A stretch of 64,000 nt of DNA from Candidatus Limnocylindrales bacterium (GTDB lineage Bacteria; Desulfobacterota; Binatia; UBA1149; CAITLU01). The translations under genes and the position numbers were made by a program. The notes under the pieces are model-generated. The model did no database searches. It saw only the letters and a list, made by a program, of their open reading frames with translations, and was not told the origin of the DNA. The stretch's first letter is position 1. Each line of letters opens with the position of its first letter. Below, piece by piece: positions 30,301 to 38,702 of this stretch. The stretch spans positions 124,001-188,000 of the forward strand of contig DATNBU010000028.1 of the NCBI GenBank assembly GCA_035571835.1, read 5' to 3'.

Positions 30301-30611
30301 ATCCATCGCCACACGCTCGTTCCCGATGCATCGACGAGCTTGATCTCGAGCGTGTTGGCCGGCCCGGTGCTGCGCGCCAGCAGCCGCGCCTCCCACGATT
30401 CCGGCAGCGGAACGACGACTTCGCGCCGCGCGACGACGAATCCCGATCCCGTGCCGAAGTCGTAGTCGAGACAAAGCGCGTTCGAATCGTCGGGCCCCTC
30501 GACAGCCGCGATTCGCAGCGTCGAAAGACCCGAGACCACGGCGAGCCACGCGCGAGGATCGGCGAGCGCGGGCAGCGCGATGCTGTACTTCTCGTCGGCG
30601 CGAACGGGCAC
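27357..30611 (-). CDS. Discoidin-domain (alpha/alpha)6 glycosidase-like protein
   Basis: 1084 residues, no signal peptide. The first 160 residues form a jelly-roll-like domain. Residues about 170-300 match an F5/8-type (discoidin) domain, with ASSVEPGHAPELAFDDDPSSSW and VHFSAPREIGGVVVWWP. The C-terminal half looks like a six-hairpin glycosidase, as in amylo-alpha-1,6-glucosidase or rhamnosidase families (YTRSWIRDGAIMSAALL, FLEWYAPFQREDGFVP, DSHGQLIYLVAETYR, YWDDFWALRGLRDA). The Asp in WIRDGA is a candidate acid. Substrate is unknown. Absence of a signal suggests a cytoplasmic glycan or export by another route. Confidence 0.75.
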   Translation of the reverse strand: MPVRADEKYSIALPALADPRAWLAVVSGLSTLRIAAVEGPDDSNALCLDYDFGTGSGFVVARREVVVPLPESWEARLLARSTGPANTLEIKLVDASGTSVWRWMRDKFDTSGAWIEIAIPSRDFLFAWGPAGGGSIRETSAVEVAVVAGPGGAGSIDLGDLRLLDRSPGLDARIEASSVEPGHAPELAFDDDPSSSWQSRPGAGPHSLTVHFSAPREIGGVVVWWPAAAMPRAYRIDILQHDDLWTTAFESTTNVPRASFLELHLAGARALRIVATAVDAAAGTGVVQIDVRPVEWSRTQADFLTNVALQSRRGAWPRYLRREQTYWTPVATPHSGPTGLINDDGAVEIGEGGFMLEPSFLVASSGSDRGGAATPGGVASNSHASDGRANASNGGERTADSISDAARWITWADIQRSSKLERPPEPIATVGWKTKTPLAHQASGDQPDLELEITAIAEDCQDEDIIMIRYRVRSRDAAPVRAALLVAVRPLQVSPPWQKFRDIGGPSPITRLEHTGGRVLVDDVATIAPIAPFAEDHRFGAAVFEEGGLADALSQGVLPLRSKVEDPSGRAEGVLAFDLDLRPGQWSEVYVESRRRRSRMHVAPLTRLPEGAAGASRTADVRFAAAGDAWKRALPTPSASGPIGAGAAIDSAITAVAHILCCRDDAALQPGPRRYTRSWIRDGAIMSAALLRTGRFDAARAFLEWYAPFQREDGFVPCCVDRDGVDPLVEHDSHGQLIYLVAETYRFTHDKDLARKFWSHCQKAAECIEALRATRRTGEFDCTERRACFGLLPESVSHEGYLAQPVHSYWDDFWALRGLRDASFLARELGLPADAEKWREAAGDLATVIRKSIETVVRERNLVTVPASVEWADFDPTSIAGAISLVGEIDLFPAEPLAKTFDQYMKGLRGRHSGALAWNNFSPYEVRIVGALVRLGRRDEANELLLAMMAARRPDSWRQWPEIVWRDIESPAHLGDLPHCWIGAEYVIALRTMFVYERESDAALVLGAGLRREWLDSVPRLEAKGLPTWYGTLDLAFHRDGRDGRSYRIVVRGAKPPGGFVAMLPEGFDVSIDVEPDASGEAAQ

Positions 30612-30695
30612 TGCCCGAGCTTACACGGGAGACACGGCGACGACAGCACCGGCAGGGTTCGGCTTGGCCCGCGGCGTTACGGTAGGATCGCCGTC

Positions 30696-31640
30696 GTGGA
30701 ATCCGCCACCTTGCCTGCGTTGCCGGGCGCCCCGGCCCTCAAGACCGGGCGCGCGGTTGCACGCTGGATCGAGCTCGTTTCGTGGTTCTTCGTCGCGTTC
30801 GGTCTGCTCCTTCCATTCGTTTTCCACAGTGCTGCGTTCTCACTCTATCGCGATGCGCTTGTTCGATGGGCGTACGGCGCGGATTCGATCGCGCCCGCGG
30901 ACCACGAGCTGTTCGGCCTCATGCTCGGAATCACCGGCGGGTCGATTGCCGGCAAATGGATCGTCCACGCGCTTCTCGCCCGCGGTCCGCTGGCCGAAGG
31001 CCGTCCGTGGGCGCGCGATCTCTCGCTGCGCGGGCTCGGCGCCTGGTTCATCCTCGATTCGGTGGCATCGCTCGCCGTCGGCGCAACGTTCAACGTCTGG
31101 ATGATCAATCTGCTGCCGCTGGCACTGGTCGGCATGCCGCTCACTGCAGCATACCGGTCGTTCGACGTACGCGACGACGGAGCAGCCGGCCCGGGCACCG
31201 CGCTCGCAAGGGCGTGCCGGTGGACCGCGCTCTTCGGAGCATCGACGGGCCTGGTGATCGCGTTCGGAGGCGGCACGCCGGCCTTCGCACTGTGGTTCCG
31301 CGCGCTCGAGCTCGCCCAGTATGCGGGCGCCTCCATCGACGAGTCCACGCGGCGGGCGGCGATGGCATTTTTCGGACCGATCGGCGGCTGCACGTTCGCG
31401 CAGTTCGTGATGCTCGCCGGATGGATCGGCCACGACCGTGCGTTGCGGCGACCGGCCGCAGCCGGCGCGGTTTCGATTGCTGCATGGTTCGCCATCGACA
31501 GCGGATACGGCCTCGCCAGCGCAGGGCTGTTCAATATCCTCATGATCAACGTGCCGGCGCTCGCCGTCACGCTGCCGCCGTGGGCCGCGCTCTGTTACCG
31601 GCAGCGGCAGGCCGGGCCACCGCGCGCCGCCTTCGATTGA
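30696..31640 (+). CDS. Polytopic membrane protein of unknown function
   Basis: 314 residues from a GTG at 30696 with TAGGA eight bases upstream. About eight hydrophobic helices are visible (LVSWFFVAFGLLLPFVF; HELFGLMLGITGGSIAG; AWFILDSVASLAVGATF; LLPLALVGMPL; WTALFGASTGLVIAFGG). The helix pair around FNVWMINLLPLAL is echoed near the end by FNILMINVPALAV, suggesting an internal duplication. It precedes the degenerate ABC transporter gene by 75 bases on the same strand. No family is recognised. Confidence 0.7.
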   Translation: MESATLPALPGAPALKTGRAVARWIELVSWFFVAFGLLLPFVFHSAAFSLYRDALVRWAYGADSIAPADHELFGLMLGITGGSIAGKWIVHALLARGPLAEGRPWARDLSLRGLGAWFILDSVASLAVGATFNVWMINLLPLALVGMPLTAAYRSFDVRDDGAAGPGTALARACRWTALFGASTGLVIAFGGGTPAFALWFRALELAQYAGASIDESTRRAAMAFFGPIGGCTFAQFVMLAGWIGHDRALRRPAAAGAVSIAAWFAIDSGYGLASAGLFNILMINVPALAVTLPPWAALCYRQRQAGPPRAAFD

Positions 31641-31715
31641 CCCGGCCCATGCCCGCGCGCCATTCTCACGGGCGCGGCCAACGCCCAGGAAAGTGGTGCG
31701 CGACGCGGAAGCAGC

Positions 31716-33428
31716 ATGAACGAACGGCCACACCGCACGATTCTCAACGAAACCTCGCGTGCCCGTTTCATGGCGAGCGTGCGCGACCTGATCGCGTCGA
31801 AGGACGGTCTGAAGGCGAAGCTTCTGCTGGTCGCACTGCTCGTGCTGCTGGTTTCGCTCAACTCCCTCAACGTCCTTACCAGTTACATCGGCCGCGACTT
31901 CATGACGGCGGTGGCCGATCGCAACTGGAGCCAGTTCGTCATCCACACGCTGCAGTACGTGCTGGTTCTCGCGGCGTGCACCGTGGTCGCGGTGATCTTC
32001 CGCTACGTCGAAGAGCGGCTCGGGCTGCTGTGGCGAAAGTTCCTGACGCGGCGCCTCGTGGACCTCTATCTGCGGCGGCGTTTCTACCACCAGCTCGGAC
32101 TCTCGCGGCGCATCGCCAATCCGGACCAGAGAATTACCGACGACGTCAAGTTTTTCACGACCACCACGTTGTCGTTCGCGCTGATGCTGATCAACGCGAC
32201 GATGAGCGTCGTCGCGTTCTCCGGCGTCCTGCTGACGATCAGCCCGACTCTGTTCTGGGTTGCCGTAGGCTATGCGACGGTCGGATCGGCGATGACGATC
32301 CTGCTCGGCCGGCCGATGGTGTGGATCAACTACAACCAGTTCGACCGCGAGGCCGAGCTTCGCGCGGAGCTGGTCCAGCTGCGCGAAAACAGCGAGTTCG
32401 TGGCGCTGACGCACCAGGAAGCGCACTTTGCGCGCCGGCTGGGCGAACGGATCGACCGCATCGTACACAACGCGAGAAGGCTCATCTCCGTAAACCGCAA
32501 CCTCAATTTCTTCACGAGCGGATACAACTACTACATCCCGCTGATTCCGGTTTTCGTCGTCGCCCCGCTCTACCTCGACCACAAGATCGAATTCGGTGAG
32601 ATCACGCAGGCATCCATTGCCTTTGCGCAGCTTCTCGGCGGCTTTTCGCTGATCGTCACGCAGTTCCAGTCGATCTCTTCCTTTACAGCGGTCGTCGCGC
32701 GGCTCGACGATTTCAGCGAGGCGGCGCACGAGAGCGATACGGCTCCGCCGCCGCCCATCGAGATCGCCGAAGGCTCCGATGCCATCGTCTTCGAGCATCT
32801 CACGCTCGAGTCGCCGGAAGATAGGCGAATCCTCATCGACGATCTCAACCTGAACGTGCCGCGCGGCACGCACGTGCTGGTGACGGGCCCGGGCGAGATG
32901 GCAAAGATGGCGCTGTTTCGCGCAACCGCTGATCTCTGGGAATGCGGCCGCGGCCGCATCACACGGCCGCGCACGCACTGCATGTGCTTCATTCCCGAGC
33001 GTCCCTACCTGCCGCCGGGCACGCTGCGTGAGACGCTGTTCGCCGACGGATGCAGCACGACACCGACCGAGAAGCGGCTCGACGAGGTCCTGCGCACGCT
33101 CGACCTCGAAGCATCCATCGCCCGCATCGGAGGGCTCGATGTCGACCGCGACTGGGACGACGTGCTGTCGCTCGGCGAGCTGCAACGGCTCGCGATCGCA
33201 CGCCTCGTGCTCATCGCGCCCGAGTTCGCAATGCTCGACCGCATCGAGACGACGCTCGAGCCGGACTGCATGCGCAAAGTCCTCGAGATGCTCGACGCCG
33301 ACGGCACCACGTACGTGACCATCGGCCGCAGCGATCATGATCTGGCGCACTATGAGCTGGTGCTCGAGCTTTCGGGCGACGGACCGTGGTCGGTGCACCC
33401 GGCAAAGGCTGCGACGGTCGCGGTCTGA
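31716..33428 (+). CDS. SbmA/BacA-YddA-type ABC half-transporter with inactivated ATPase
   Basis: 570 residues. Residues 30-330 are an ABC membrane domain of the BacA/YddA/ALD kind (SLNVLTSYIGRDFMTAV, RFYHQLGLSRRIANPDQRI, QFDREAELRAELVQLRENSE). The nucleotide domain keeps its outline but lost key residues. The P-loop is GPGEMAKM (391-398) instead of GxxGxGKS. The Q-loop Gln is Glu428, the residue after Walker B Asp508 is Arg509 instead of Glu, and the H-loop His is Arg538. The signature LSLGELQR is kept. ATP hydrolysis is therefore doubtful. The frame is intact, so it is probably maintained in another role. Confidence 0.88.
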   Translation: MNERPHRTILNETSRARFMASVRDLIASKDGLKAKLLLVALLVLLVSLNSLNVLTSYIGRDFMTAVADRNWSQFVIHTLQYVLVLAACTVVAVIFRYVEERLGLLWRKFLTRRLVDLYLRRRFYHQLGLSRRIANPDQRITDDVKFFTTTTLSFALMLINATMSVVAFSGVLLTISPTLFWVAVGYATVGSAMTILLGRPMVWINYNQFDREAELRAELVQLRENSEFVALTHQEAHFARRLGERIDRIVHNARRLISVNRNLNFFTSGYNYYIPLIPVFVVAPLYLDHKIEFGEITQASIAFAQLLGGFSLIVTQFQSISSFTAVVARLDDFSEAAHESDTAPPPPIEIAEGSDAIVFEHLTLESPEDRRILIDDLNLNVPRGTHVLVTGPGEMAKMALFRATADLWECGRGRITRPRTHCMCFIPERPYLPPGTLRETLFADGCSTTPTEKRLDEVLRTLDLEASIARIGGLDVDRDWDDVLSLGELQRLAIARLVLIAPEFAMLDRIETTLEPDCMRKVLEMLDADGTTYVTIGRSDHDLAHYELVLELSGDGPWSVHPAKAATVAV

Positions 33429-33510
33429 CCGGTCCAGCCGGACGAACGAGCGTTCTTTTACAGTCTCTCCCGGTTTCCACAGCGCCGAACGGCTTCGTGA
33501 TCAAAATCAA

Positions 33511-33525
33511 GCGAGCCGTGCTCGC
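33511..33525. other. Small inverted repeat after the ABC gene
   Basis: GCGAGC-cgt-GCTCGC lies 82 bases after the stop at 33428. No T-run follows; at most a weak terminator. Confidence 0.3.
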
Positions 33526-33681
33526 TCGGGCCCGGATTGCTTGAACCCGACCTTCAATCATGGCGAATATATGCGTGGACAGTGGCGGTGGTGGCGGACG
33601 GCCTGCGCGGGAATGCAGGCCCCATGATCGGGACCGATCGGACAGTCGCGGGCTCCCGAATCCAAAACAAGGAGATTGATC

Positions 33682-34356
33682 ATGCGAAAGAACTTTGTGT
33701 TGCTGGTCGGCGCCGTGGCGCTGATCGGAAGTGCGACCCATGCACGTGCCGGAGCGTACGGCGAAGCGGAACGCGCCGAGGAAGCTCCGGCATCCGCGCC
33801 GGCCGCGACGATGGAAGTCGAAGACGAGACCGACTACGCGGCAACCGGACCGTACCTCGGCGCCGGCGGGATGTACGCAATCGAAAACTTCGACGCGACC
33901 GGCCCGGGCAACGAAGACAACAGCCCAGGCTTCAACGTGCTCGTCGGCTATCGCCTCGCGCCGCACTTCGCCGTCGAAGCCATGTACGAATATTTCCACG
34001 AATTCGACGACGACGGCCGGGCGACCGCGCAGCGCCTGGCGAACCAGCCCGTCACGCACGCAACGGACCACTACGACGGCTGGGCAACCACGCTCAACGC
34101 GAAGGGTTATCTGTGGACCGGCCGCTGGCAGCCGTACGGCGCGTTCGGAATCGGCTACATCGACATCAACGGGCACAACGTCGTGCGTGGATCGGGCGCC
34201 GGACAGGGTGTCGACGTGCGTCTCGCGCTCGGCATGGATGCGTGTATCACCGAGCACATCGCGATCGCACCGGAGGTCGCCTACGTTCTGCCGTTCAACG
34301 GTGCGCAGAACTTCGACATCGTCACGCTGACTCTCGGCCTTCGCTACAAGTTCTGA
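33682..34356 (+). CDS. Outer-membrane beta-barrel protein (porin/OmpA-type)
   Basis: 224 residues from the ATG at 33682, with AAGGAGA seven bases upstream. A signal peptide (NFVLLVGAVALIGSATHARA) and a short acidic Pro/Ala linker lead to a barrel. Strands alternate in the usual way (GPYLGAGGMYAIENF, PGFNVLVGYRLAPHFAVEAMYEYF, TLNAKGYLW, QPYGAFGIGYIDI, VRLALGMDACITEHIAIAPEVAYVLPF, DIVTLTLGLRYKF). The C-terminal Phe is the BAM recognition residue. About eight strands suggest an OmpW/opacity-like small barrel. Ligand unknown. Confidence 0.88.
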   Translation: MRKNFVLLVGAVALIGSATHARAGAYGEAERAEEAPASAPAATMEVEDETDYAATGPYLGAGGMYAIENFDATGPGNEDNSPGFNVLVGYRLAPHFAVEAMYEYFHEFDDDGRATAQRLANQPVTHATDHYDGWATTLNAKGYLWTGRWQPYGAFGIGYIDINGHNVVRGSGAGQGVDVRLALGMDACITEHIAIAPEVAYVLPFNGAQNFDIVTLTLGLRYKF

Positions 34357-34379
34357 TCTTTCAGGCCTCGGCAGGAGCG

Positions 34380-34408
34380 GTGCGGGAAGACCGCGCGTCT
34401 TCCCGCAC
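34380..34408. terminator. Hairpin between the barrel gene and the convergent GST-like gene
   Basis: A perfect 12-bp stem GTGCGGGAAGAC / GTCTTCCCGCAC with a 5-base loop sits in the 58-base gap between two convergent genes. It has no long T-run, but its position suits a shared bidirectional terminator. Confidence 0.7.
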
Positions 34409-34414
34409 CCGCTT

Positions 34415-35518
34415 CTAGGCCCGTTTCTTCGAACCGACCGATTCCATCGGGTCGCAGATCTTCAGGCGGAAGCCTTCCATCGCGAGCCTCGCATCCGGAA
34501 TTTCACGAAGGTACGGAAGCACGCCGCACGGACTCAGGATCTCGTCGACCACAGCCTGTTCGCCGTTCGCCAGAGCTGCGTAGCGCATCGCCGTCCTCTG
34601 GTGACGCCATACCGGATATGCGCTGGCGATCCGCTGTTCGGGAACACCGAAGATGTCCTGTTCGAGAAGCCCGAGCACGCGCGGAGCATCCTCGCCCGCC
34701 GGCATCGTGGCGATCGCATCGCGCACGAATGCGCTGACGGACATCACCTGCGGAACGAATACCTTTCCGATCTCCGCGAGAAGCGGCAGCAGCGTCTCCT
34801 TGATCTCGGGCGGGCTCGCCCACGGTGCCGGCGGACCGGCAGCCTCGACCTCATGTGCCCACGCCATCACCGTCGGCGCCCGTTCGCGCACGATGCGGGC
34901 GGGAACCGGATCGCGCGCGAAATGCGCGAACACAGGTCCGAACAGCGCGTAGTCGGCGACCGTGATCACGTCGCCGAGCAGGTAGCGCGATTCCCTGAAA
35001 TGCACCTCGAGAATATCGAGGAACTTGAGGAACCAGGCCTCGGCGGCCGCACGCGTTTTTTCGGTTACGCCGACGAACGGAAGCGCGCCCGACATCTGCG
35101 CGGCAAGCTTGGTGGCTAGTGATCCGAAGACAGCTTCCCAGTCGGATTCGACCCACTGGCGCTGCTCCGGATAGCTCCATCGCCAGTGCAGCGCCTGCGC
35201 CACGAGCACGTCGTCGCAGAAGTCCTGCAGCACTTCGGCCACGATGCGCACGGCGGCGTCTTCGGGAAAGATCGGCGGATTCGGCCGCAGGTCTTCGATG
35301 CGCTCGAGCATGCGCGGCGTATCCTGCAGCATCTCGCCGGTGTCCGTCTCGATCACCGGAATGAAGCGCACCCCGGTCTTCGCGAGAATGGTCTTCTGTA
35401 CATCGCGCGTCGGCCAGATCTCGGCGAACTCGATCTTCTTGTAGTAGAGCGCCGGACGTATCTTCGCGGAGAAGTACGACATCGGTGCGGCATAGAACGA
35501 CCACGGCCTTGTGCTCAT
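34415..35518 (-). CDS. Glutathione S-transferase-like protein
   Basis: 367 residues. The N-terminal 80 residues look like a thioredoxin-fold GST domain (SFYAAPMSYFSAKIRPALYYK, GVRFIPVIETDTGEMLQDT). The C-terminal helical part includes the GST_C hallmark LLGDVITVADYALFGPVF near residue 195. It is longer than a classical GST (about 220 residues), with an extra 130-residue C-terminal extension. It stands alone, divergent from the truncated gene at 35656. A role in conjugating or isomerising electrophilic metabolites is possible; substrate unknown. Confidence 0.85.
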   Translation of the reverse strand: MSTRPWSFYAAPMSYFSAKIRPALYYKKIEFAEIWPTRDVQKTILAKTGVRFIPVIETDTGEMLQDTPRMLERIEDLRPNPPIFPEDAAVRIVAEVLQDFCDDVLVAQALHWRWSYPEQRQWVESDWEAVFGSLATKLAAQMSGALPFVGVTEKTRAAAEAWFLKFLDILEVHFRESRYLLGDVITVADYALFGPVFAHFARDPVPARIVRERAPTVMAWAHEVEAAGPPAPWASPPEIKETLLPLLAEIGKVFVPQVMSVSAFVRDAIATMPAGEDAPRVLGLLEQDIFGVPEQRIASAYPVWRHQRTAMRYAALANGEQAVVDEILSPCGVLPYLREIPDARLAMEGFRLKICDPMESVGSKKRA

Positions 35519-35655
35519 GCCTCGCGCTATACGCGGATTCGGCGGACAGGTACAGATCCCGGCGGCCGATCGCGTGGAACTACGCGGGTCGAGAATCGCA
35601 GTCGCGGTAGTGGCGCATTCCGCCGAGTCGACACCAACAGGGCCGGTTGCTACCG

Positions 35656-36780
35656 ATGGTGTTACGCCGCGCAGTCGGTCAAAAGCAGCCGACGGTGGCC
35701 AGATTGCGCAACAGATGCCCGCGAGCGGCGCGATTCGTACCGGCCTGGACCGGTCGCGTGCTCTTTATCGTCATCGTGGCCCTGCCCTGCGCCGCACACG
35801 CACATAACGAGCTCTCGTACGAAGACTTTGCGAAGCTCGCGAACGATGCCTCGGCGTTTCAAATCACGGTAGGGGATGACGCCTCACGCCACACGAAAAT
35901 CATCCGGCCATTGATCCTGCGCTCAAGCGCCGACCTGCCCGGAGCGGATCCTGTTGAATCGTCCGTTGTGCCACGAGACAAGAACAATCCCGCCCGCGCC
36001 CACGTCATCTCTTCGTGCGAATTCTCAGCGCTGATAGCGGCAATCGGGCTGCTGCGGGCAACCTGGGACGACGGGTATGGTCGAGGGCGTTCTGCCTTGT
36101 CGCTGTCGATCTCGATCGCATCGCCTGAGGTGCACGAGTTTCACTGCACCCTTGGACGCGAGGACTCCGAACGCCTGTTCGAGGCGTTAAGGGCAATCGT
36201 CACCGGGAGTCTCGATGCCAGCCGCGAGATCGCCGTGTACTCGTGCATGTTCGGCTTTCTGGAAAACGCGCGGCCGCAGGACGTCACCGCCGCAGCCAGC
36301 GTGCGGTTCTCGGCAATGAGGCGCAACGCCGACTCGGACCGCTTTGTCACCATGGTGACCATCCGCAACGACTCCGAGACGGCTCTTCCCCCGCCGGTTT
36401 CGTTGGTGATTGCGCGCTCACCGGCGGAGGTGGGCTACGAGAACATGACCGGCCGCACGTGCACGTCGGTGCGCGGCGGACACCCTTACTTCAATGTGGA
36501 CGCCCAGAACCCGGTAAGGGCTCAGTGTCGACTTGTGTCAGCCCGGTCCTCGGCGCTACGGTCGGCATCGAACGACGGAGGATTGAATGAAATTCGACCC
36601 CCCGCTTCGCGCGGTCAGCCTTCGGAGTGTTCTCGCGCTGGTCCTCGTATGGACAGCGTGGACACCTGCTCCGGCACGTGGCGAAGAGATTCGAGCTTGC
36701 GTCCTTGGAAGCTGCGACAATGCGCTCATCACGAGGACGGCGAGCAAGAGCGGCGAAGAGATGTACGACGGTGGAGGTGA
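35656..36780 (+). pseudogene. Exported Ig-like protein, probably truncated
   Basis: A signal peptide-like segment (GRVLFIVIVALPCAAHA) follows the ATG at 35656. The next part is protein-like, and residues 225-285 resemble an Ig-like strand domain common in exported proteins (MVTIRNDSETALPPPVSLVI, TCTSVRGGHPYFNVDAQN). After about position 36520 the expected strands are missing and the composition changes. The frame then runs 194 bases into the next gene, which is read in another frame. A deletion removing the C-terminus is the simplest explanation. The product may still be expressed. Confidence 0.5.
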
Positions 36781-37588
36781 GGTCCGTGGCAACGCGTTCG
36801 CGAACCCGCAAGCCGTTGGCGCCAGGGTCTTTGCAAAGACGCAGCTCGGCAGCACGAACCTCGTGCAGATCGAAGCCACCGCTCATTTCCGCGACGCCGA
36901 CGTGGTCGTCACCGCCGAGGGAACGAGCTCGGTCACGCTCCGTTGGACATTCAAGATGACCGGCGGTTTCACGGGCGGCGGACAGGTCCCGTGGATCTCC
37001 CAGGCCTACGCCAGTGCAGACGCCTTTGCGTCCGGCGGGGCGGGCGCATCTACGGATCACCGCGTCGACTACACCAGTTGGAGCTCGACCCAGGGGGTCT
37101 TGGACGAGTTGGAGCCTCCGCAGCAGATGGAAATCACGTTTCCGTCCGGTACGCCGCTTCAATGGAGCAGGGACGTCACCGTTCACGCCAACGCGGGGAA
37201 TCCGTCGTGCACGAGCGGCGCCGGAACCTGCAGTCTTCCCGGCATCGCCACGGTGGATGCGGATTTTCGCAACACCGTCGTGTTCAGCGACTTCCATTTG
37301 TTCGATGCCGAATCCGGCGAAGAGATTGTCGATTTCACTTTGACGGGCGCCGGCGGCTACGACTATCTCGCGGCGGATCGTGCCAATCATTGCGGCGACG
37401 CCGACTACAGCGGATCGACAACCGCGGTCGATTCGTTGATTGCACTGCAAACCGCGGTGGGCTCGAACGCCTGCGCGCAGTGTCGTTGCGACACGGACGG
37501 CACGGAGCCGGTAACGTCCGCCGATGCGCTTCGGATCCTGCGCAGCGCGGTCGCACTCGATGTCGAGCTGCTTTGTCCGCAGTGTTGA
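36587..37588 (+). CDS. Secreted protein with dockerin-like C-terminus
   Basis: 333 residues. The ATG at 36587 has GGAGG upstream and opens a signal peptide (LRSVLALVLVWTAWTPAPARG). Residues 25-260 look like an all-beta domain, with no catalytic motif recognised. The C-terminus has two dockerin-like units framed by cysteines (CGDADYSGSTTAVDSLIAL; CRCDTDGTEPVTSADALRIL). The upstream gene's frame overlaps its first 194 bases. It converges with the diiron operon, with 15 bases between stops. Confidence 0.82.
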   Translation: MKFDPPLRAVSLRSVLALVLVWTAWTPAPARGEEIRACVLGSCDNALITRTASKSGEEMYDGGGEVRGNAFANPQAVGARVFAKTQLGSTNLVQIEATAHFRDADVVVTAEGTSSVTLRWTFKMTGGFTGGGQVPWISQAYASADAFASGGAGASTDHRVDYTSWSSTQGVLDELEPPQQMEITFPSGTPLQWSRDVTVHANAGNPSCTSGAGTCSLPGIATVDADFRNTVVFSDFHLFDAESGEEIVDFTLTGAGGYDYLAADRANHCGDADYSGSTTAVDSLIALQTAVGSNACAQCRCDTDGTEPVTSADALRILRSAVALDVELLCPQC

Positions 37589-37603
37589 GCTCCGGCGACC
37601 GCG

Positions 37604-38692
37604 TTACGAAAACACTTTCTCGAGCCGCGTGCGTCCGCGGCGCTCGAGCCCGACCGACGCGAGCCGCTCGAGATATTCGCCGATGACGCCGCGATGCATC
37701 GCGAGGACCTTGTCGCGCCCGGCCGAGACCTGCGCAGCCGACGTGCCGCCGCCGGCGAGCACGATCAGCGGCTCGAGCAGCTCCGGCGCCGCAAGGATGC
37801 CGACCATCACGTGCTCGGTCTGGTCGAGATGCTCGTGCAGCACGAGGCTTTTGGCCGGATGCTCGCCGAGAAAGAAGCGCAGCTGGCCGGTCGCGTACGC
37901 AATCTGGCGCGCGGTGTCCTGCATGCAGAGCCGGAACATCTTTGCGTCCACGCTCGATGCCGACGATGCCGTGCGGAACAGTCCGAGAACGATGCTGTTC
38001 AGCATCAGGAACACGGAGAGCGAGCCGCTCGTGTAGGTGTCGGCCGAGATCAGCTCCTTGACGGCCTGCTCGATCGCAACGCTCGCGCGACCGAGACCTC
38101 CGATCGTCATCGCGCGCTTGCGAAACACTTCCACGTGGCGCGCCTGATCGATCATCTGCGCGCAGTGAAGGCTCTTGAGCTCGAGAAATTCCTGGTTGAT
38201 CCAGAACACCCAGCGCCCGGGAAACTCGAGAATGCCGAGCGCGATCTCCAGCAGCGCCGTACAGAGCTGGCGCATCGCGTGCGTGCACGGCGGGGACAGC
38301 GGATTGGCGCGCACGGCCTCCCAGTCGATATCGACCGCGGGCGCCCAGCGCCGCGACTTCGATTCCTCGTACAGCTCGGCGCAGTTGTTCGACCAGACCT
38401 CGGACTTGCGGTTGAGCGTGTAGCCGAGGTCCGGAAGGCCGGGCACCAGCACCGAGCCGCGCGCCGCCATCGAGTAGTTGCGCCGGATGTTTTCCGGGAT
38501 CGCGTCCCATCCGTAGCCGCCGACGTTGCAGTCGTCGTACGTGAGCCCGCGGTTGAAGTCGGACGGGACGACGCGGACTTTCTCGGCATCGACGTCGAAC
38601 CAGTCGAGCACGAGCTTGCCTTCGGCCAGGCGCTGGTTGGCCTCGATCGTCGTCTCGTCCTCGAAGAAATACTTTTCGGCGTAGTACGACAT
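37604..38692 (-). CDS. Ferritin-like paralogue lacking most diiron ligands (beta-like subunit)
   Basis: 362 residues, AGGA upstream, start 10 bases after the stop of its paralogue at 38703. It aligns with that protein end to end (WNAATDIPW versus WAPAVDIDW; FRKRALTTG versus FRKRAMTIG). Where the paralogue has Glu152, Glu184-His187, Glu234 and Glu264-His267, this one has Ala151, Gln183-His186, no acid, and Thr260-Gln263. It therefore cannot bind a normal diiron centre. Soluble methane and toluene monooxygenases use such a ligand-less beta subunit beside the catalytic alpha. A heteromeric complex with the 38703 product is inferred. Confidence 0.85.
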   Translation of the reverse strand: MSYYAEKYFFEDETTIEANQRLAEGKLVLDWFDVDAEKVRVVPSDFNRGLTYDDCNVGGYGWDAIPENIRRNYSMAARGSVLVPGLPDLGYTLNRKSEVWSNNCAELYEESKSRRWAPAVDIDWEAVRANPLSPPCTHAMRQLCTALLEIALGILEFPGRWVFWINQEFLELKSLHCAQMIDQARHVEVFRKRAMTIGGLGRASVAIEQAVKELISADTYTSGSLSVFLMLNSIVLGLFRTASSASSVDAKMFRLCMQDTARQIAYATGQLRFFLGEHPAKSLVLHEHLDQTEHVMVGILAAPELLEPLIVLAGGGTSAAQVSAGRDKVLAMHRGVIGEYLERLASVGLERRGRTRLEKVFS

Positions 38693-38702
38693 GCTGCGAT
38701 TC

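Noticed and set aside
30840-33398. 852-codon minus-strand frame opposite the membrane protein and ABC genes
   Set aside because: Low-complexity Arg/Glu/Asp-rich product with no domain, antisense to two supported genes.
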